A DNA stretch of 64,000 bases from Gordonia sp. ABSL11-1 (GCF_030315685.1 NZ_JASXSI010000024.1:20202-84201), one strand, 5' to 3'; shown: positions 53,576-63,376, numbered from the stretch's first letter. Notes: generated by a model not told the origin, from the letters alone. Made by a program: numbers and translations.

Positions 53576-54481
53576 TCAGCGTGCCACATCGACAGGCTTG
53601 GCAGTATCGACGACGGCATTCCAGAGATCTTGGGCGTCGGGATTCGGGAGTGCACCGTGTCGGGTGGCGACCGCGACCGTCCACACCAGAGAGGCTTCGT
53701 CGACCTGGACCAGTCTGATGGGCACGCGAGTTGCTTGGGCCAAGGACAATGGGACGATAGCCAGCCCGATGCCGTGCGCTACGAGCTCGAGCAGCGATCC
53801 GATTTCGTTGCATGTGACACGCACCTGACGCTCGATTCCCGAGGCTGCAAACGCCTCGTCGACTGCTTGTCGTGCCGCGAGTTCGGTAGTGAAGTCAACG
53901 AAGACTTCGTTCTCCAGCATTCCGAGTGTCACCGCGGATCTGTCGGCAAGACGATGACCCAGTGGACACGCCAAAACCATGGGGTACGTCGCGAGTGGAG
54001 ACAGATGCAGACCGTCTGGTGGTTGTCTCTGGGGCATAGTGACAAAAGCGAGATCGACTTCCGATGTGTGGACCAAACGAAACAGATCCCGCGGAAAACC
54101 GATGGAAATAGCAACGTCGACATCTGGGTGCTGGGCGACGAACTTGCTGACCAACGCCGCCAGATCGAGGCCTGCAAAAGACGGAATCGATCCGATCGCC
54201 AGCGTTCGCTTGGCCGTCCGCCTTCCCCGTCGAACCTGCTCGCTGGTCGCGTCGAGCACAGCAAGAACGCGGCGCGCGCTTGCGTAGAGTTCGCGGCCGG
54301 CTTCGTTCAGCTCTACGCGACGTGCGCGACGCACCAAGAGCTGAGCGCCTAGTTCGCGCTCGAGTTCTTTGATCGAGGACGAGACGCCGGGCTGCGAAAT
54401 CATCAGTCGCGCGGCGGCCCTTGTGAACGATCCTTCATCTGCTACCGCGACGAAATGCTGCAGCTGTCGCAACTCCATCAT
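53576..54481 (-). CDS. LysR-family transcriptional regulator
   Basis: A 301-residue LysR-type regulator. The N-terminal winged helix-turn-helix reads LRQLQHFVAVADEGSFTRAA, then ISQPGVSSSIKELERELGAQ (4-60). The effector-binding domain (about 90-295) has LAIGSIPSFAGLDLAALVSKF and later LVAHGIGLAIVPLS. It is divergent from the hydrolase gene that starts the plus-strand catabolic cluster, which is the standard layout for an activator that responds to a pathway intermediate. Confidence 0.93.
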   Translation of the reverse strand: MMELRQLQHFVAVADEGSFTRAAARLMISQPGVSSSIKELERELGAQLLVRRARRVELNEAGRELYASARRVLAVLDATSEQVRRGRRTAKRTLAIGSIPSFAGLDLAALVSKFVAQHPDVDVAISIGFPRDLFRLVHTSEVDLAFVTMPQRQPPDGLHLSPLATYPMVLACPLGHRLADRSAVTLGMLENEVFVDFTTELAARQAVDEAFAASGIERQVRVTCNEIGSLLELVAHGIGLAIVPLSLAQATRVPIRLVQVDEASLVWTVAVATRHGALPNPDAQDLWNAVVDTAKPVDVAR

Positions 54482-54671
54482 AACTCCAAGTAATTGGTTG
54501 ACTAACTATTCCGTATTGGACTCTCTGTGGTTATGCGATGCATGCTGTGACAGTACCTGGAAGTGATCCGCGCCACTCGATTGGCCTTGCCTGTGAAGGC
54601 CGTGCCTGCCGAGGAGAACTCGCAGGTTTCCTGCCGCGCCCCACAACACCGCACATCGAGGAGTGCCCTTC
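54482..54671. promoter_or_regulatory. Divergent LysR/catabolic cluster promoter region
   Basis: A 190-base gap with an AT-rich part next to the LysR start. It contains CCAA-GTAA-TTGG (54486-54497) and, overlapping it, GTT-GACT-AAC (54497-54506). Such short interrupted palindromes are the usual shape of LysR-type binding sites. GAGGAG at 54658-54663 is the ribosome binding site of the plus-strand gene. Confidence 0.5.
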
Positions 54672-55922
54672 ATGTCGCAAAACGCTCTATCTCACGAGTG
54701 GACAGCCGAGATCTCACTGGACGGCCTGCCCAAGTCGGCTCCGTGGTCGGCAATCGTCGAGATCGGAGGAGATCGGTTGGGTATCGAGGTCGTTGACTCC
54801 CGGCTGAGAGTCGTCGACGACATCGGCATCAATGCCAGCTGGGACTTCGAGTACGTGCTCTCGAAGCAGGAGTGGGACGAGTTCTGCGCTATACCGCCGG
54901 CACGCGGGTTCACAAGCGCACAGGCGATCGTGGCCACGCAGGGTGCCGACCGAATTCGTGGCGATAGAGCGACCTGGGCCCGGGGGGCCGCCGTCATCGA
55001 CAGAGTGTTGGAAGCTTGTCGACGATCGGCACACGATGCCCAACCCGCCCCCGCGACAAGCCCTGCCCCCAATCGCCCGGCCCTGGGGGTAGGGCCTATC
55101 ACCGGCCGCTACATTCACCTCGATGTGGAAGGTTCCCGTCGCCGGATCTACTTTGAATCCGCTGGTCAAGGTCCCGCCATCGTGTGTCTGCATACCGCTG
55201 GCGCGGACTCACGCCAATATCGCTACATGCTCGAAGACGGTGAACTCACCGAAAAGTACACGGTGTACGCCTTCGACATGCCGTGGCACGGGCGTTCCGA
55301 TCCGCCGGACGACTGGGAATCCACCAGGTACGCACTGACCACCGACACGTATGCGGCGACGGTCCTTTCCTTCATCGAGGCGCTCGACATCCACACTCCC
55401 ATCCTCGTCGGCTGCTCCATGGGAGGGGCTATCGGCTTGTACCTCGCCGCTCATCATGGCGATCTGTTCTCAGGAGTGTGCGCACTGGAGGGCGGGCTCG
55501 GTAACCCGCGACGATTTGTGGAGTGGACCAACAGAGCCGACGTAGACCACTCCACCTTCCTGGTCAGCTGGGTGGGAGGCCTGATCGCTCCCACGAGTCC
55601 CCGTGGTCCCCGGACGCAGACCCTCTGGGGCTATGCACAATCCGGACCTGGCGTGTACCAAGGCGATACGTACTTCTATTCGCACGATCTGCCTCGTCGT
55701 GTCGTTGACATTCCGCAGGCATCGTGTCCGCTGTATGTCTTCAGTGGGGAGTACGACTACTCGGCCACGACTGAGATGAGTCGTGACGCCGCGGATCGTC
55801 TCGGTGGTGAGTTGATCGACATGCGGACCAAAGGTCATTTTCCGATGTCGGAAGATCCCGTCGGTTTCGCCCGATATCTCTACCCCGTACTGGAGAAGAT
55901 CTCCGGCCGCGAGCACGGATGA
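54672..55922 (+). CDS. Alpha/beta hydrolase with N-terminal SCP2-like domain
   Basis: A 416-residue, two-part protein. Residues 1 to about 115 resemble an SCP2 sterol-carrier-like domain (WDFEYVLSKQEWDEFCAIPP). From about 140 comes an alpha/beta hydrolase with GPAIVCLHTAGADSRQY (oxyanion region), nucleophile S249 in VGCSMGG, acid D362 in SGEYDYS and H389 in KGHFPMSED, so the triad is complete. It could cleave an ester, thioester or C-C bond in an intermediate held by the lipid-binding-type domain. The ATG at 54672 is chosen for GAGGAG at 54658-54663. It is the first gene of the plus-strand cluster. Confidence 0.87.
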   Translation: MSQNALSHEWTAEISLDGLPKSAPWSAIVEIGGDRLGIEVVDSRLRVVDDIGINASWDFEYVLSKQEWDEFCAIPPARGFTSAQAIVATQGADRIRGDRATWARGAAVIDRVLEACRRSAHDAQPAPATSPAPNRPALGVGPITGRYIHLDVEGSRRRIYFESAGQGPAIVCLHTAGADSRQYRYMLEDGELTEKYTVYAFDMPWHGRSDPPDDWESTRYALTTDTYAATVLSFIEALDIHTPILVGCSMGGAIGLYLAAHHGDLFSGVCALEGGLGNPRRFVEWTNRADVDHSTFLVSWVGGLIAPTSPRGPRTQTLWGYAQSGPGVYQGDTYFYSHDLPRRVVDIPQASCPLYVFSGEYDYSATTEMSRDAADRLGGELIDMRTKGHFPMSEDPVGFARYLYPVLEKISGREHG

Positions 55923-55991
55923 CCCCCGATATCGACTCCCTCAGACCAGCCTCGACCACCCCGGTCCCGATCCGAGAAATGGTTCATACAC

Positions 55992-57341
55992 ATGAGTTCC
56001 ATCCCCGGCACCCCATCCCAGGGCAGACACCCCACCGACCGACGTGTGCTGTTCGCCACGGGGATCGGCAACTTCATGGAGTGGTTCGACTTCGCCGTGT
56101 ACGGGTTCTTTGCTGTCAGTATCGGTAAGACGTTCTTCCCTACCGGGAACGCAACGACATCATTGCTGTCGACGCTGGCGGTCTATGGAATCGCGTTCCT
56201 CATGCGTCCTGCGGGCGGCCTGTTCTTCGGTTCCATCGGCGATCGCCTGGGCCGTCGAAAGTCCTTGTCACTGGCTGTCGTGATGATGGGGACGGCGACC
56301 GCATTGATCGCAGTGTTGCCGTCGTATGCGGCAGCCGGACTTGTGAGTCCAGTCCTCCTCGTTCTTCTTCGTGCCGTGCAGGGCTTCTCGGCTGGCGGTG
56401 AATGGACCGGATCCGCCGCCTTCATCATCGAGAACGCTCCGGCGAATCGCAGAGGTGTGGCTGCGAGCATCGTACCGGCAACTGCCGCCTTGGCCGTTGC
56501 TGCCGGGGCTGGTACCGCACTGATCATCAACACGGTCATGAGTGCCGACGCCGTCGACAGTTGGGGTTGGCGACTTCCGTTCCTGGCAGCCTTTCCGATG
56601 ACGATCGTCGGTCTCTACATGCGGTTGAAACTGGAAGAGACTCCGGTCTTTCGGGAGATGCAGGAGTCCGGCACAGTCGAGGTGGCACCGCTGAAAGGCG
56701 TGGCTCGCAGAGACTTGCGATCGCTCGGGATCGCGTTCGCGTTGGCGAGTATCACGGTGCTGGGCTTCTACTATCTCGCGACCTACGTGACGACGTTTCT
56801 GACGGTGACGGTGGAAATGCATCGAGTGGATGCTCTGGCAGTTGTTGCCACCGGTGCCCTGCTGTACGGATTCTTGTGCCCTCTTGCCGGTGTGGCATCC
56901 GATCACGTAGGGAGACGGCCCATCTCACTCGCCGGTGGCGCCGGTCTCGCCATGATCGCCATCCCTGCATTCATGCTGATGGCAACGGGCCGGCCGATGC
57001 TCGCCGTCATCGGAATCGTGCTGTTCGGAGTGTTCGAGGCGATGCACAATGTCACGACGACGGTGATGTTGATCGAACTGTTTCCGCCCGATGTGCGGGC
57101 AACAGGTAGTGCCACCGGCTACAACCTGGGTGCCGCGTTGATCGCCGGACCCGGACCGGTCATCGCCGCCGCACTCGCTGCAGCGTATCCGGGAACGGCG
57201 GCACCGGCAGCGTATGTGGTTCTGGCCGCTGTCGTCGCCACTGCCGTGCTATGGCGATGGTTACCCGAAACCCGTTGGAGAGAAATAGGTTTAGGAGACC
57301 CATCAACCTCCGGGAAGAAAGATACCGAGGTCACACGGTGA
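55992..57341 (+). CDS. MFS transporter, metabolite:H+ symporter (MHS) family
   Basis: A 449-residue transporter with about twelve membrane segments. The MHS motifs are IGNFMEWFDFAVYGFF in the first segment, GSIGDRLGRRKSLSLA in the following loop, and RAVQGFSAGGEWTGSA. It probably brings an organic acid into the cell with protons, as the uptake step of the cluster. It lies 69 bp after the hydrolase gene. It is related to, but clearly distinct from, the transporter at 45275-46621, so the two clusters have separate uptake systems. Confidence 0.92.
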   Translation: MSSIPGTPSQGRHPTDRRVLFATGIGNFMEWFDFAVYGFFAVSIGKTFFPTGNATTSLLSTLAVYGIAFLMRPAGGLFFGSIGDRLGRRKSLSLAVVMMGTATALIAVLPSYAAAGLVSPVLLVLLRAVQGFSAGGEWTGSAAFIIENAPANRRGVAASIVPATAALAVAAGAGTALIINTVMSADAVDSWGWRLPFLAAFPMTIVGLYMRLKLEETPVFREMQESGTVEVAPLKGVARRDLRSLGIAFALASITVLGFYYLATYVTTFLTVTVEMHRVDALAVVATGALLYGFLCPLAGVASDHVGRRPISLAGGAGLAMIAIPAFMLMATGRPMLAVIGIVLFGVFEAMHNVTTTVMLIELFPPDVRATGSATGYNLGAALIAGPGPVIAAALAAAYPGTAAPAAYVVLAAVVATAVLWRWLPETRWREIGLGDPSTSGKKDTEVTR

Positions 57342-57411
57342 CCGCGTGCCATCGTGTTTGCATGCGAAGGAGGGCTATCCACCTTCGTCACGATTGTGGA
57401 AAGGAAGGCCT

Positions 57412-58908
57412 ATGACACATATCATCCACGGCCAGAACGAGTCTGCGGTTGTCGACCTGTTCATTGATGGCAAGTCGGTACCCGCATCGAGCGGCCGAAC
57501 GTACACCACTGTCGACCCGTATACCGGAGCTGCTGTCTCGGTGGTTGCCGACGCTGACACGTCCGACGTCGACGAGGCGGTGGGTGCGGCCCGCCGAGCG
57601 TTGGGCGGACCTTGGTCCAGTATCACCGCGCCCGCACGCGGTCAGCTGCTCGTCCAGTTGGCCAGACTCATCCGGCGCGATGCCGAGCACCTCGCATCCC
57701 TCGAAACCAAGGAGAACGGCAAACTGCTCCGGGAGATGGCTGGACAGGTGGAAGGTATAGCCCGCTGGTACGAGTACTTCGGCGGCCTGGCCGACAAGGT
57801 GCAGGGGGAAGTCATTCCGACGGACAAACGTAACTTCCTCGTGTACACCCAGAAGGTACCGGTCGGTGTCGTCGCAGCCATCACGCCGTGGAACTCACCA
57901 CTGCTGTTGTTGACCTGGAAGCTCGCGCCCGCGCTCGCCGCGGGGTGCACAGTGGTTGTCAAACCGAGCGATTACACGCCGTCTTCGGCCGTGAAGCTCG
58001 CTCAACTCGCTACAGAGGCAGGCTTTCCCCCAGGGGTCATCAACGTGGTCACGGGGCGGGGCGCAGAAACCGGCAAAGCGCTTGCCGCCCATTCCGATGT
58101 GGACAAGGTGGCGTTCACCGGATCAACGCACGTCGGGCGTGCCGTTGCTCACGCGGCAGCTGATCGATTCGCCCGCGTCACATTGGAACTCGGTGGCAAG
58201 TCGGCGCAGATCGCCTTCGGTGACAGCGACCTCGACGCAGTAGCCAACGGGGTTATTGCCGGAATCTTCGCCGCGGCAGGTCAGACATGTATGGCTGGTT
58301 CTAGACTCCTGGTGCACCGGGAGATCGCCGACCGCCTCGTTGCCAAGGTCGTCGAACGAGCCGAACGAATTCGGCTCGGCGATCCAACCGCTGCCGACAC
58401 CGAGATGGGTCCGTTGGCAAACAAGCAGCAGTACGAGAAGGTTCTCTCCTACTTTGCGCGAGCACGTGAGGAAGGCGCGACATTCGCCACCGGGGGAGCG
58501 GCCGCTACGGAGGTCGGCAGCTACTTCGTTCAGCCCACCATACTGACCGACCTCGTCCCGGGGTCGTGTGCCCTCACCGAGGAGATCTTCGGACCCGTTC
58601 TATCGGTCGTCGCCTTCGACACCGAGGACGAGGCAGTAGAGCTCGCCAACGGAACCGAATTCGGTCTTGCCGCATCGGTGTGGACACGTGACGTGTATCG
58701 CGGGCATCGTGTGGCCGGGCGACTACGCGCGGGAACGGTATGGGTCAATGCGTATCGCACAGTCGCCCCGCAGGTTCCATTCGGTGGCTTTGGTGCGTCA
58801 GGTGTCGGTCGCGAAAGCGGTATCAAAGCGGTGGAGTCCTACCTCGAGGACAAGGCCATCTGGGTGGAGTTGTCTGGGCAGACACGTGACCCTTTCACCC
58901 TCGGATGA
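57412..58908 (+). CDS. NAD(P)-dependent aldehyde dehydrogenase
   Basis: A 498-residue aldehyde dehydrogenase superfamily enzyme. Catalytic C293 is in GQTCMAG and the general base E259 in LELGGKS, at the normal 34-residue distance; the cofactor-loop motif FTGSTHVG and the TPWNSP block are present. It oxidises an aldehyde to the acid in the cytosol. GGAAGG precedes the ATG at 57412, and the in-frame extension to 57346 has no such site. Its stop overlaps the next start (ATGA). It lies in the middle of the LysR-governed cluster. Confidence 0.94.
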   Translation: MTHIIHGQNESAVVDLFIDGKSVPASSGRTYTTVDPYTGAAVSVVADADTSDVDEAVGAARRALGGPWSSITAPARGQLLVQLARLIRRDAEHLASLETKENGKLLREMAGQVEGIARWYEYFGGLADKVQGEVIPTDKRNFLVYTQKVPVGVVAAITPWNSPLLLLTWKLAPALAAGCTVVVKPSDYTPSSAVKLAQLATEAGFPPGVINVVTGRGAETGKALAAHSDVDKVAFTGSTHVGRAVAHAAADRFARVTLELGGKSAQIAFGDSDLDAVANGVIAGIFAAAGQTCMAGSRLLVHREIADRLVAKVVERAERIRLGDPTAADTEMGPLANKQQYEKVLSYFARAREEGATFATGGAAATEVGSYFVQPTILTDLVPGSCALTEEIFGPVLSVVAFDTEDEAVELANGTEFGLAASVWTRDVYRGHRVAGRLRAGTVWVNAYRTVAPQVPFGGFGASGVGRESGIKAVESYLEDKAIWVELSGQTRDPFTLG

Positions 58909-59774
58909 TTCGTCGACGAGGTGGGGAACCGTTGAGTGACGACGAGTACGAGATCGTCGTGGTCCGCTACGGCTCACGTGACACTCTTCGCAGCAAGGTC
59001 TTTCTCAACTATGAGGTGTATGGGGAGGCGGACGGACCTATCCAAATGGACTACTACTTCTGGATAGTCCGCAATGATCGCCGAACCTTCGTCGTAGACA
59101 CCGGATTCAGTGAGCATGAAGGACTCCGGCGTGGGCGGAGTCAACTCGTGCCGCCGGGGGATGCTCTCGCATCCCTGGGTGTGCAACCAAACGCCGCCAC
59201 CGTCGTAGTGACGCACGCCCACTATGATCATGTCGGAAACCTGGATCTCTTTCCGCGGTCGCCGCTCATAGTGCCGTCCGCCGAGTACGCCTTCTGGACA
59301 GGTCCGTTCGGGCAGCGCGAGCAGTTCAAACATGCAGTCGACGAGAACGACATCGAACATCTGAGGCGCGCGCATCACGAGAATCGACTGCGCCTTCACA
59401 CGGGGTCGGCGCTGCTCGCTCCCGGAGTTCGGATGATCGAACTCGGTGGGCATTCGCCCGGCCAGTGCGTGTTGACGGTCAACACATCTGAGGGGATGGT
59501 CCTGCTGGCCTCGGACGCGACGCACTTCTACGAGCAGATCGAACGTGACATGCCCTTTCACATCGTGGCGGATCTGCAAGCCATGTACGCGGGATTTGAT
59601 CAGATGAACGAGCTTGTGCAGGAGAACGATGCGATTCTGATCCCCGGCCACGATCCGGCCGTCCTCGAACGACACCAACCGTACTCGCGAGAGTTTGCGG
59701 GGCTCGCAGCGGTGATCGGACGGCGGCAACCGGTCGCGCGATCAGATGCGGCAATGCCTGCGTCCGCCGGCTGA
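58905..59774 (+). CDS. MBL-fold metallo-hydrolase (N-acyl-homoserine-lactonase-like)
   Basis: A 289-residue metallo-beta-lactamase-fold hydrolase. The metal motif HxHxDH is at H104-A-H106-Y-D108-H109, with further ligands likely in ELGGHSPGQCV and LASDATHFY. The overall layout (FVVDTGFS at strand start, PSAEYAFW after the metal motif) resembles lactonases such as AiiA-type enzymes. A lactone intermediate would suit the cluster. The ATG at 58905 overlaps the aldehyde dehydrogenase stop; a TTG at 58932 after a GAGGTGGGG tract is an alternative start. Confidence 0.88.
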   Translation: MIRRRGGEPLSDDEYEIVVVRYGSRDTLRSKVFLNYEVYGEADGPIQMDYYFWIVRNDRRTFVVDTGFSEHEGLRRGRSQLVPPGDALASLGVQPNAATVVVTHAHYDHVGNLDLFPRSPLIVPSAEYAFWTGPFGQREQFKHAVDENDIEHLRRAHHENRLRLHTGSALLAPGVRMIELGGHSPGQCVLTVNTSEGMVLLASDATHFYEQIERDMPFHIVADLQAMYAGFDQMNELVQENDAILIPGHDPAVLERHQPYSREFAGLAAVIGRRQPVARSDAAMPASAG

Positions 59775-59807
59775 CATCACCGAAACATTCTCACCGAAGG
59801 GGACTTC

Positions 59808-60425
59808 ATGTTGTACGAGCTTGCGACACTGTCACTGAAACTGAATACGATCAACCAGGCGCTCCCACGGCTAGCCGACTACGCTGATTCGGGTACCACT
59901 CACGGTCGTCTCGTGGGGGCCTGGGAGACAGAACATGGAGTCATCATCACCCGACTTCTCGTTCTTCGTGAATTCGACGATGCGCAGCAACTCGCTCACG
60001 AGCGCAGTCATCTGTTCGCAAGCGACAATCCATTCGGAATCGGCGAGTTCCTCGACGCGTTCACCGCCGAGACGTATCGTCAATTTCCATTTCTCGATGA
60101 TTCGATTCAGACGGGAACTTACGGCCCTGTCTATGAGTTCCGGACGTATCAGCTGAAGATCGGAGGCCTCGCTCCAACCATCGCTGGCTGGGAAGCGGCA
60201 CTTCCGGAGCGGGCCAAACTCTTTCCCTTGACTACCGTCATGTACGCCGTCGACGGGCGCCCTCGCATCACTCACATATGGCCTTTTCCAAGCCTTGATG
60301 AACGACTCGCTATCCGACGAAAGGCAGTCGATCTGGGCATCTGGCCACCAGTGGGCGGGCCCGAGAACATTGCCCATGCCACATCGACCATCGCGATACC
60401 CGCCTCAATATCGCCGTTGAAATGA
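59808..60425 (+). CDS. NIPSNAP family protein
   Basis: A 205-residue protein with two related ferredoxin-like halves of the NIPSNAP family (dimeric alpha/beta-barrel superfamily). The first begins MLYELATLSLKLNTINQALP and the second VYEFRTYQLKIGGLAPTIAGW, each followed by a strand with a Trp/aromatic (IITRLLVLREF, THIWPFPSLDER). The function is not established. In bacteria such proteins often sit in catabolic operons and may be isomerase-like or stress proteins. It starts 33 bp after the MBL hydrolase gene. Confidence 0.85.
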   Translation: MLYELATLSLKLNTINQALPRLADYADSGTTHGRLVGAWETEHGVIITRLLVLREFDDAQQLAHERSHLFASDNPFGIGEFLDAFTAETYRQFPFLDDSIQTGTYGPVYEFRTYQLKIGGLAPTIAGWEAALPERAKLFPLTTVMYAVDGRPRITHIWPFPSLDERLAIRRKAVDLGIWPPVGGPENIAHATSTIAIPASISPLK

Positions 60426-60461
60426 ACCCCTCCAACATCAACATAGGAAAGGCTTGAAAGA

Positions 60462-60857
60462 ATGTCCAGAGACATATACGAGACCGGCTTGAGTATTCGT
60501 AAGGCGGTGGCCGGTGAGAGCTATGTCGACCAAGCGCTCAACAATTCCGATGATTTTAACCGTGATTTCCAATATCTGGTGACGGAGTATTGCTGGGGCG
60601 CAGTGTGGGGGCGAGAGGGTCTTTCGCACAAAACGCGAAGCATCATCAACATTGCTATGATCGTGATTCTCAACCGGCCGCACGAACTCAAGCTGCACGT
60701 GAAAGGAGCGCTGCGTAACGGCGTGTCGCGAGAGGAGATCAGAGAAGTCCTCATGCAGGCCGCCATCTACGCCGGTGTGCCAGCGGGTGTGGACGGATTC
60801 CGCATCGCGCGCGAGGCCTTTGCCGAACTCGACGCAGACAGAGGCGGTGCCGCATGA
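60462..60857 (+). CDS. Carboxymuconolactone decarboxylase family protein
   Basis: A 131-residue all-helical protein of the gamma-carboxymuconolactone decarboxylase/AhpD-like superfamily, closest in layout to the PcaC type rather than to AhpD, since no CxxC is seen. LVTEYCWGAVWGREGLSHKT and the block HELKLHVKGALRNGVSREEI are characteristic, with a conserved His and Glu. It would decarboxylate or isomerise a small (lactonic) acid. GAAAGG precedes the ATG at 60462, and its stop overlaps the next start by 4 bp. Confidence 0.9.
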   Translation: MSRDIYETGLSIRKAVAGESYVDQALNNSDDFNRDFQYLVTEYCWGAVWGREGLSHKTRSIINIAMIVILNRPHELKLHVKGALRNGVSREEIREVLMQAAIYAGVPAGVDGFRIAREAFAELDADRGGAA

Positions 60858-61795
60858 GCGCAAGGTCCAACGCCAACAATGCCGCGGTGGGCTGGGTGGG
60901 GCTCGGAAACATCGGCGGCCCCATGGCGCAACGGCTGGTGCAGGCAGGTATTCAGGTGGTCGGCACCGATGTCGATCCCGCCGCACTCGAAGACTTCGCC
61001 CGGGCGGGTGGACAAGCGGTCACATCGCTTCATGAGGTCGCGGCAGAAGTCGAGACGATCTTCCTGAGCGTGCCCAACGCCTCCATCGCGAGAGATGTGA
61101 CGTTCGGCGACAACGGAATTGCCAAACATGGTCGAGCATTGCGTCATATCGTCGATCTCTCCACGATCGGCGCCGAAGCGGCCAGGTCTCTCGCAGCCGA
61201 CAGCGATGCTTCTGGGTTGGCCTGGATCGATGCACCGGTCAGTGGGGGTGTCGCCGGGGCTTTGCAAGGCGCACTGAGTATCATGACCTCCGGGCGGGCT
61301 TGCGCCATTGACGAGGTCACGCCCTTCCTGGAACACATTGGGACCGTTTACAGAGTGGGTGACAGCGCCGGTCAGGGTCAGGTCATGAAGCTCGTGAACA
61401 ACTACCTGTCGGCTGCCGCACTGGCGACGACGTCGGAGGCGCTCGTTGTCGGCGTCGCCGCGGGTCTGGCACCCGCAACCATGCTGGAGATCGTCAACGT
61501 CAGCAGCGGTCGCAACAGCGCCACTCTTGACAAGTTCCCTCGGGCTGTGGTCCCACGGTTGTTCAACCTCGGGTTCTCCGCAGGACACATGACGAAGGAC
61601 GTCGGGCTGTTCACGGAGCAGGCGAGGCAACTCGGAGTGCCGCTATGGGTTGGATCGTCGGTACATGAGATCTGGGATTATGCCTCTCGGCACAACGGGC
61701 CGGATTCCGATTTCAGCATGATTGTTCGACCTTACGAGCGGTGGGCCGAGGTTGAGGTGGGCGACGGTATGTCCGCGACTGATGCGGGGGAGTGA
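60854..61795 (+). CDS. 3-Hydroxyisobutyrate dehydrogenase family NAD(P)-dependent beta-hydroxyacid dehydrogenase
   Basis: A 313-residue beta-hydroxyacid dehydrogenase. The cofactor motif GLGNIG is at 16-21 (GNIGGPMAQRL), DAPVSGG is the substrate loop, and K179 in GQVMKLVNNY is the expected catalytic lysine. It probably oxidises a hydroxyacid intermediate to an oxoacid or semialdehyde, and could feed the aldehyde dehydrogenase of the same cluster. It overlaps the upstream gene by 4 bp and is followed after 126 bp by the MmgE/PrpD gene. Confidence 0.92.
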   Translation: MSARSNANNAAVGWVGLGNIGGPMAQRLVQAGIQVVGTDVDPAALEDFARAGGQAVTSLHEVAAEVETIFLSVPNASIARDVTFGDNGIAKHGRALRHIVDLSTIGAEAARSLAADSDASGLAWIDAPVSGGVAGALQGALSIMTSGRACAIDEVTPFLEHIGTVYRVGDSAGQGQVMKLVNNYLSAAALATTSEALVVGVAAGLAPATMLEIVNVSSGRNSATLDKFPRAVVPRLFNLGFSAGHMTKDVGLFTEQARQLGVPLWVGSSVHEIWDYASRHNGPDSDFSMIVRPYERWAEVEVGDGMSATDAGE

Positions 61796-61921
61796 CAGCG
61801 AGTCCGGCGTACCGACCAGCCGTCTCCTACGGCGGTTGAGAGCGGAACCCGGATTCGATCGACCGATAGCTCGAACCGGCGCCCCTGCCGCGGGTTCGTT
61901 CGCGGCGAGCTGAGGAGAACC

Positions 61922-63376
61922 GTGAGGAAGAGCCGGGACAGCAACGTGTTTCGCGGAAGCTCCTCGACGGTGACTCAAGAGGTCGCAAGGTCGCTGACCG
62001 ATCTGAACTCCATGCACATACCAACAGAGGTCCAGCAGAAGGTGACTACTTGTCTTCTCGACTGTCTCAGTTGCAGCTTCGACAGCCTGACGGTCCCATG
62101 GAGGACGGCTCTCGACAGGTACATCGTCGATCGCTCCGGCATCGCTCAAGCCCGCCATTGGGGAACTGGCGGTCTTGTCTCGGCCGAGGACGCCGCATTC
62201 GGCAACAGCGCTTTGGCACACAGCTTGATCCGCGACGACGTACACGTATCGAGCAGCACCCATATCGGAGTTCTGGTTCTACCTGCGGTCCTCGCACTTG
62301 CAGAGAGGGAGCGATGGTCGGGCAAGGCGGTTGTGCGCGGAATCGTCGCCGGCTATGAGATGGCCATCGCGTTGGGATCGGTAATTCAAGATCTGGGCGC
62401 CGCGAAGCATTTTCGTCCGTCCGGGGTGAACGGAGCGTTCGGTGCCGTGAGTGGCGCTATCGCAGCGGCAGAACTGGATGAGCCCACCGCCGTGAGCGCA
62501 CTCGGTTTCGCTGTCAACGCGGTGTCTGGATTCAACGAGTGGCCATGGTCCGGTGGCGAAGAGGTTTATGTCCACACCGCCGTGGCGGCCCGAAGCGGGG
62601 TATTGGCATTCGACCTGGCCCGCTCTGGGTTGAGATCCTCGGCCTCCGCTCTGGACGGACGGGACGGACTGTTCCAAGCACTGGGAGCCGCCAGCGGACC
62701 ACAGCTCATGTTTGAGCGCTTACGGGCCGTACGCCGAGATGGCCCAAGCGGGCTCCAGCACGTCCGTCACAAGCCCTACAGCGGGTGCAATTACATTCAG
62801 AGCCCGATAGCGGCCGCCCTCGAGGTGCGTCGGAATGTCGTAGATCGGGTGCAGCAAATCAGTGCGGTGACTATCGGAACTTCCCGTCGGGCGCGTGACT
62901 ACCCGGGATGCAACAACCGGGGACCGTTCACTCGACTGCAACAAAGCAAGATGAGCATGCAGTACGCGGTGGCCTCGGCCCTGGTCTGTGGGCGCGTCGA
63001 CGAGCAAACGTATACGAGATATTCAGATCCTGCCATCGTTGATCTGGCTGCGCGTTGCCGAATCGAGATCGACCCCTCAATAGAGGCGGCGGCACGGAGC
63101 CGTTCGTCCGACAAGCAACCAGCCCGAGTTCAGGTGCAATTCTCCGACGGAGAGACGGTTACAGCCTCGGTCGACGACGTTCCTTGGCTCGACGCGTCCT
63201 CTGTGGAGCTGCGTTTCCGACACGCGGCGGCCGGCGCACTCGAGCCCGACCGCATCGACCGGATAGTCGAACTAGTATCGCATCTCGGGGAACTCGAGGA
63301 TTGCGCGGCGCTCTCGGCGGCTGTGGCAGGCCCCAAGAGACCAGGCGGTTCCAGGGCGGGTCATACTTGCCGGTGA
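61922..63376 (+). CDS. MmgE/PrpD family protein (2-methylcitrate dehydratase-like)
   Basis: A 484-residue protein of the MmgE/PrpD family, which includes 2-methylcitrate dehydratase and cis-aconitate decarboxylase. HIPTEVQQKVTTCLLDCLSC, then ALAHSLIRDDVHVSSSTHIG (with the Asp/His active-site region), the block FRPSGVNGAFGAVSGAIAAA and KPYSGCNYIQSPIAA are typical. It would dehydrate, or decarboxylate, a tricarboxylic or related acid. The GTG at 61922 is chosen because AGGAG lies just upstream. It is the last gene of the cluster before the IS3 fragment. Confidence 0.9.
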   Translation: MRKSRDSNVFRGSSSTVTQEVARSLTDLNSMHIPTEVQQKVTTCLLDCLSCSFDSLTVPWRTALDRYIVDRSGIAQARHWGTGGLVSAEDAAFGNSALAHSLIRDDVHVSSSTHIGVLVLPAVLALAERERWSGKAVVRGIVAGYEMAIALGSVIQDLGAAKHFRPSGVNGAFGAVSGAIAAAELDEPTAVSALGFAVNAVSGFNEWPWSGGEEVYVHTAVAARSGVLAFDLARSGLRSSASALDGRDGLFQALGAASGPQLMFERLRAVRRDGPSGLQHVRHKPYSGCNYIQSPIAAALEVRRNVVDRVQQISAVTIGTSRRARDYPGCNNRGPFTRLQQSKMSMQYAVASALVCGRVDEQTYTRYSDPAIVDLAARCRIEIDPSIEAAARSRSSDKQPARVQVQFSDGETVTASVDDVPWLDASSVELRFRHAAAGALEPDRIDRIVELVSHLGELEDCAALSAAVAGPKRPGGSRAGHTCR

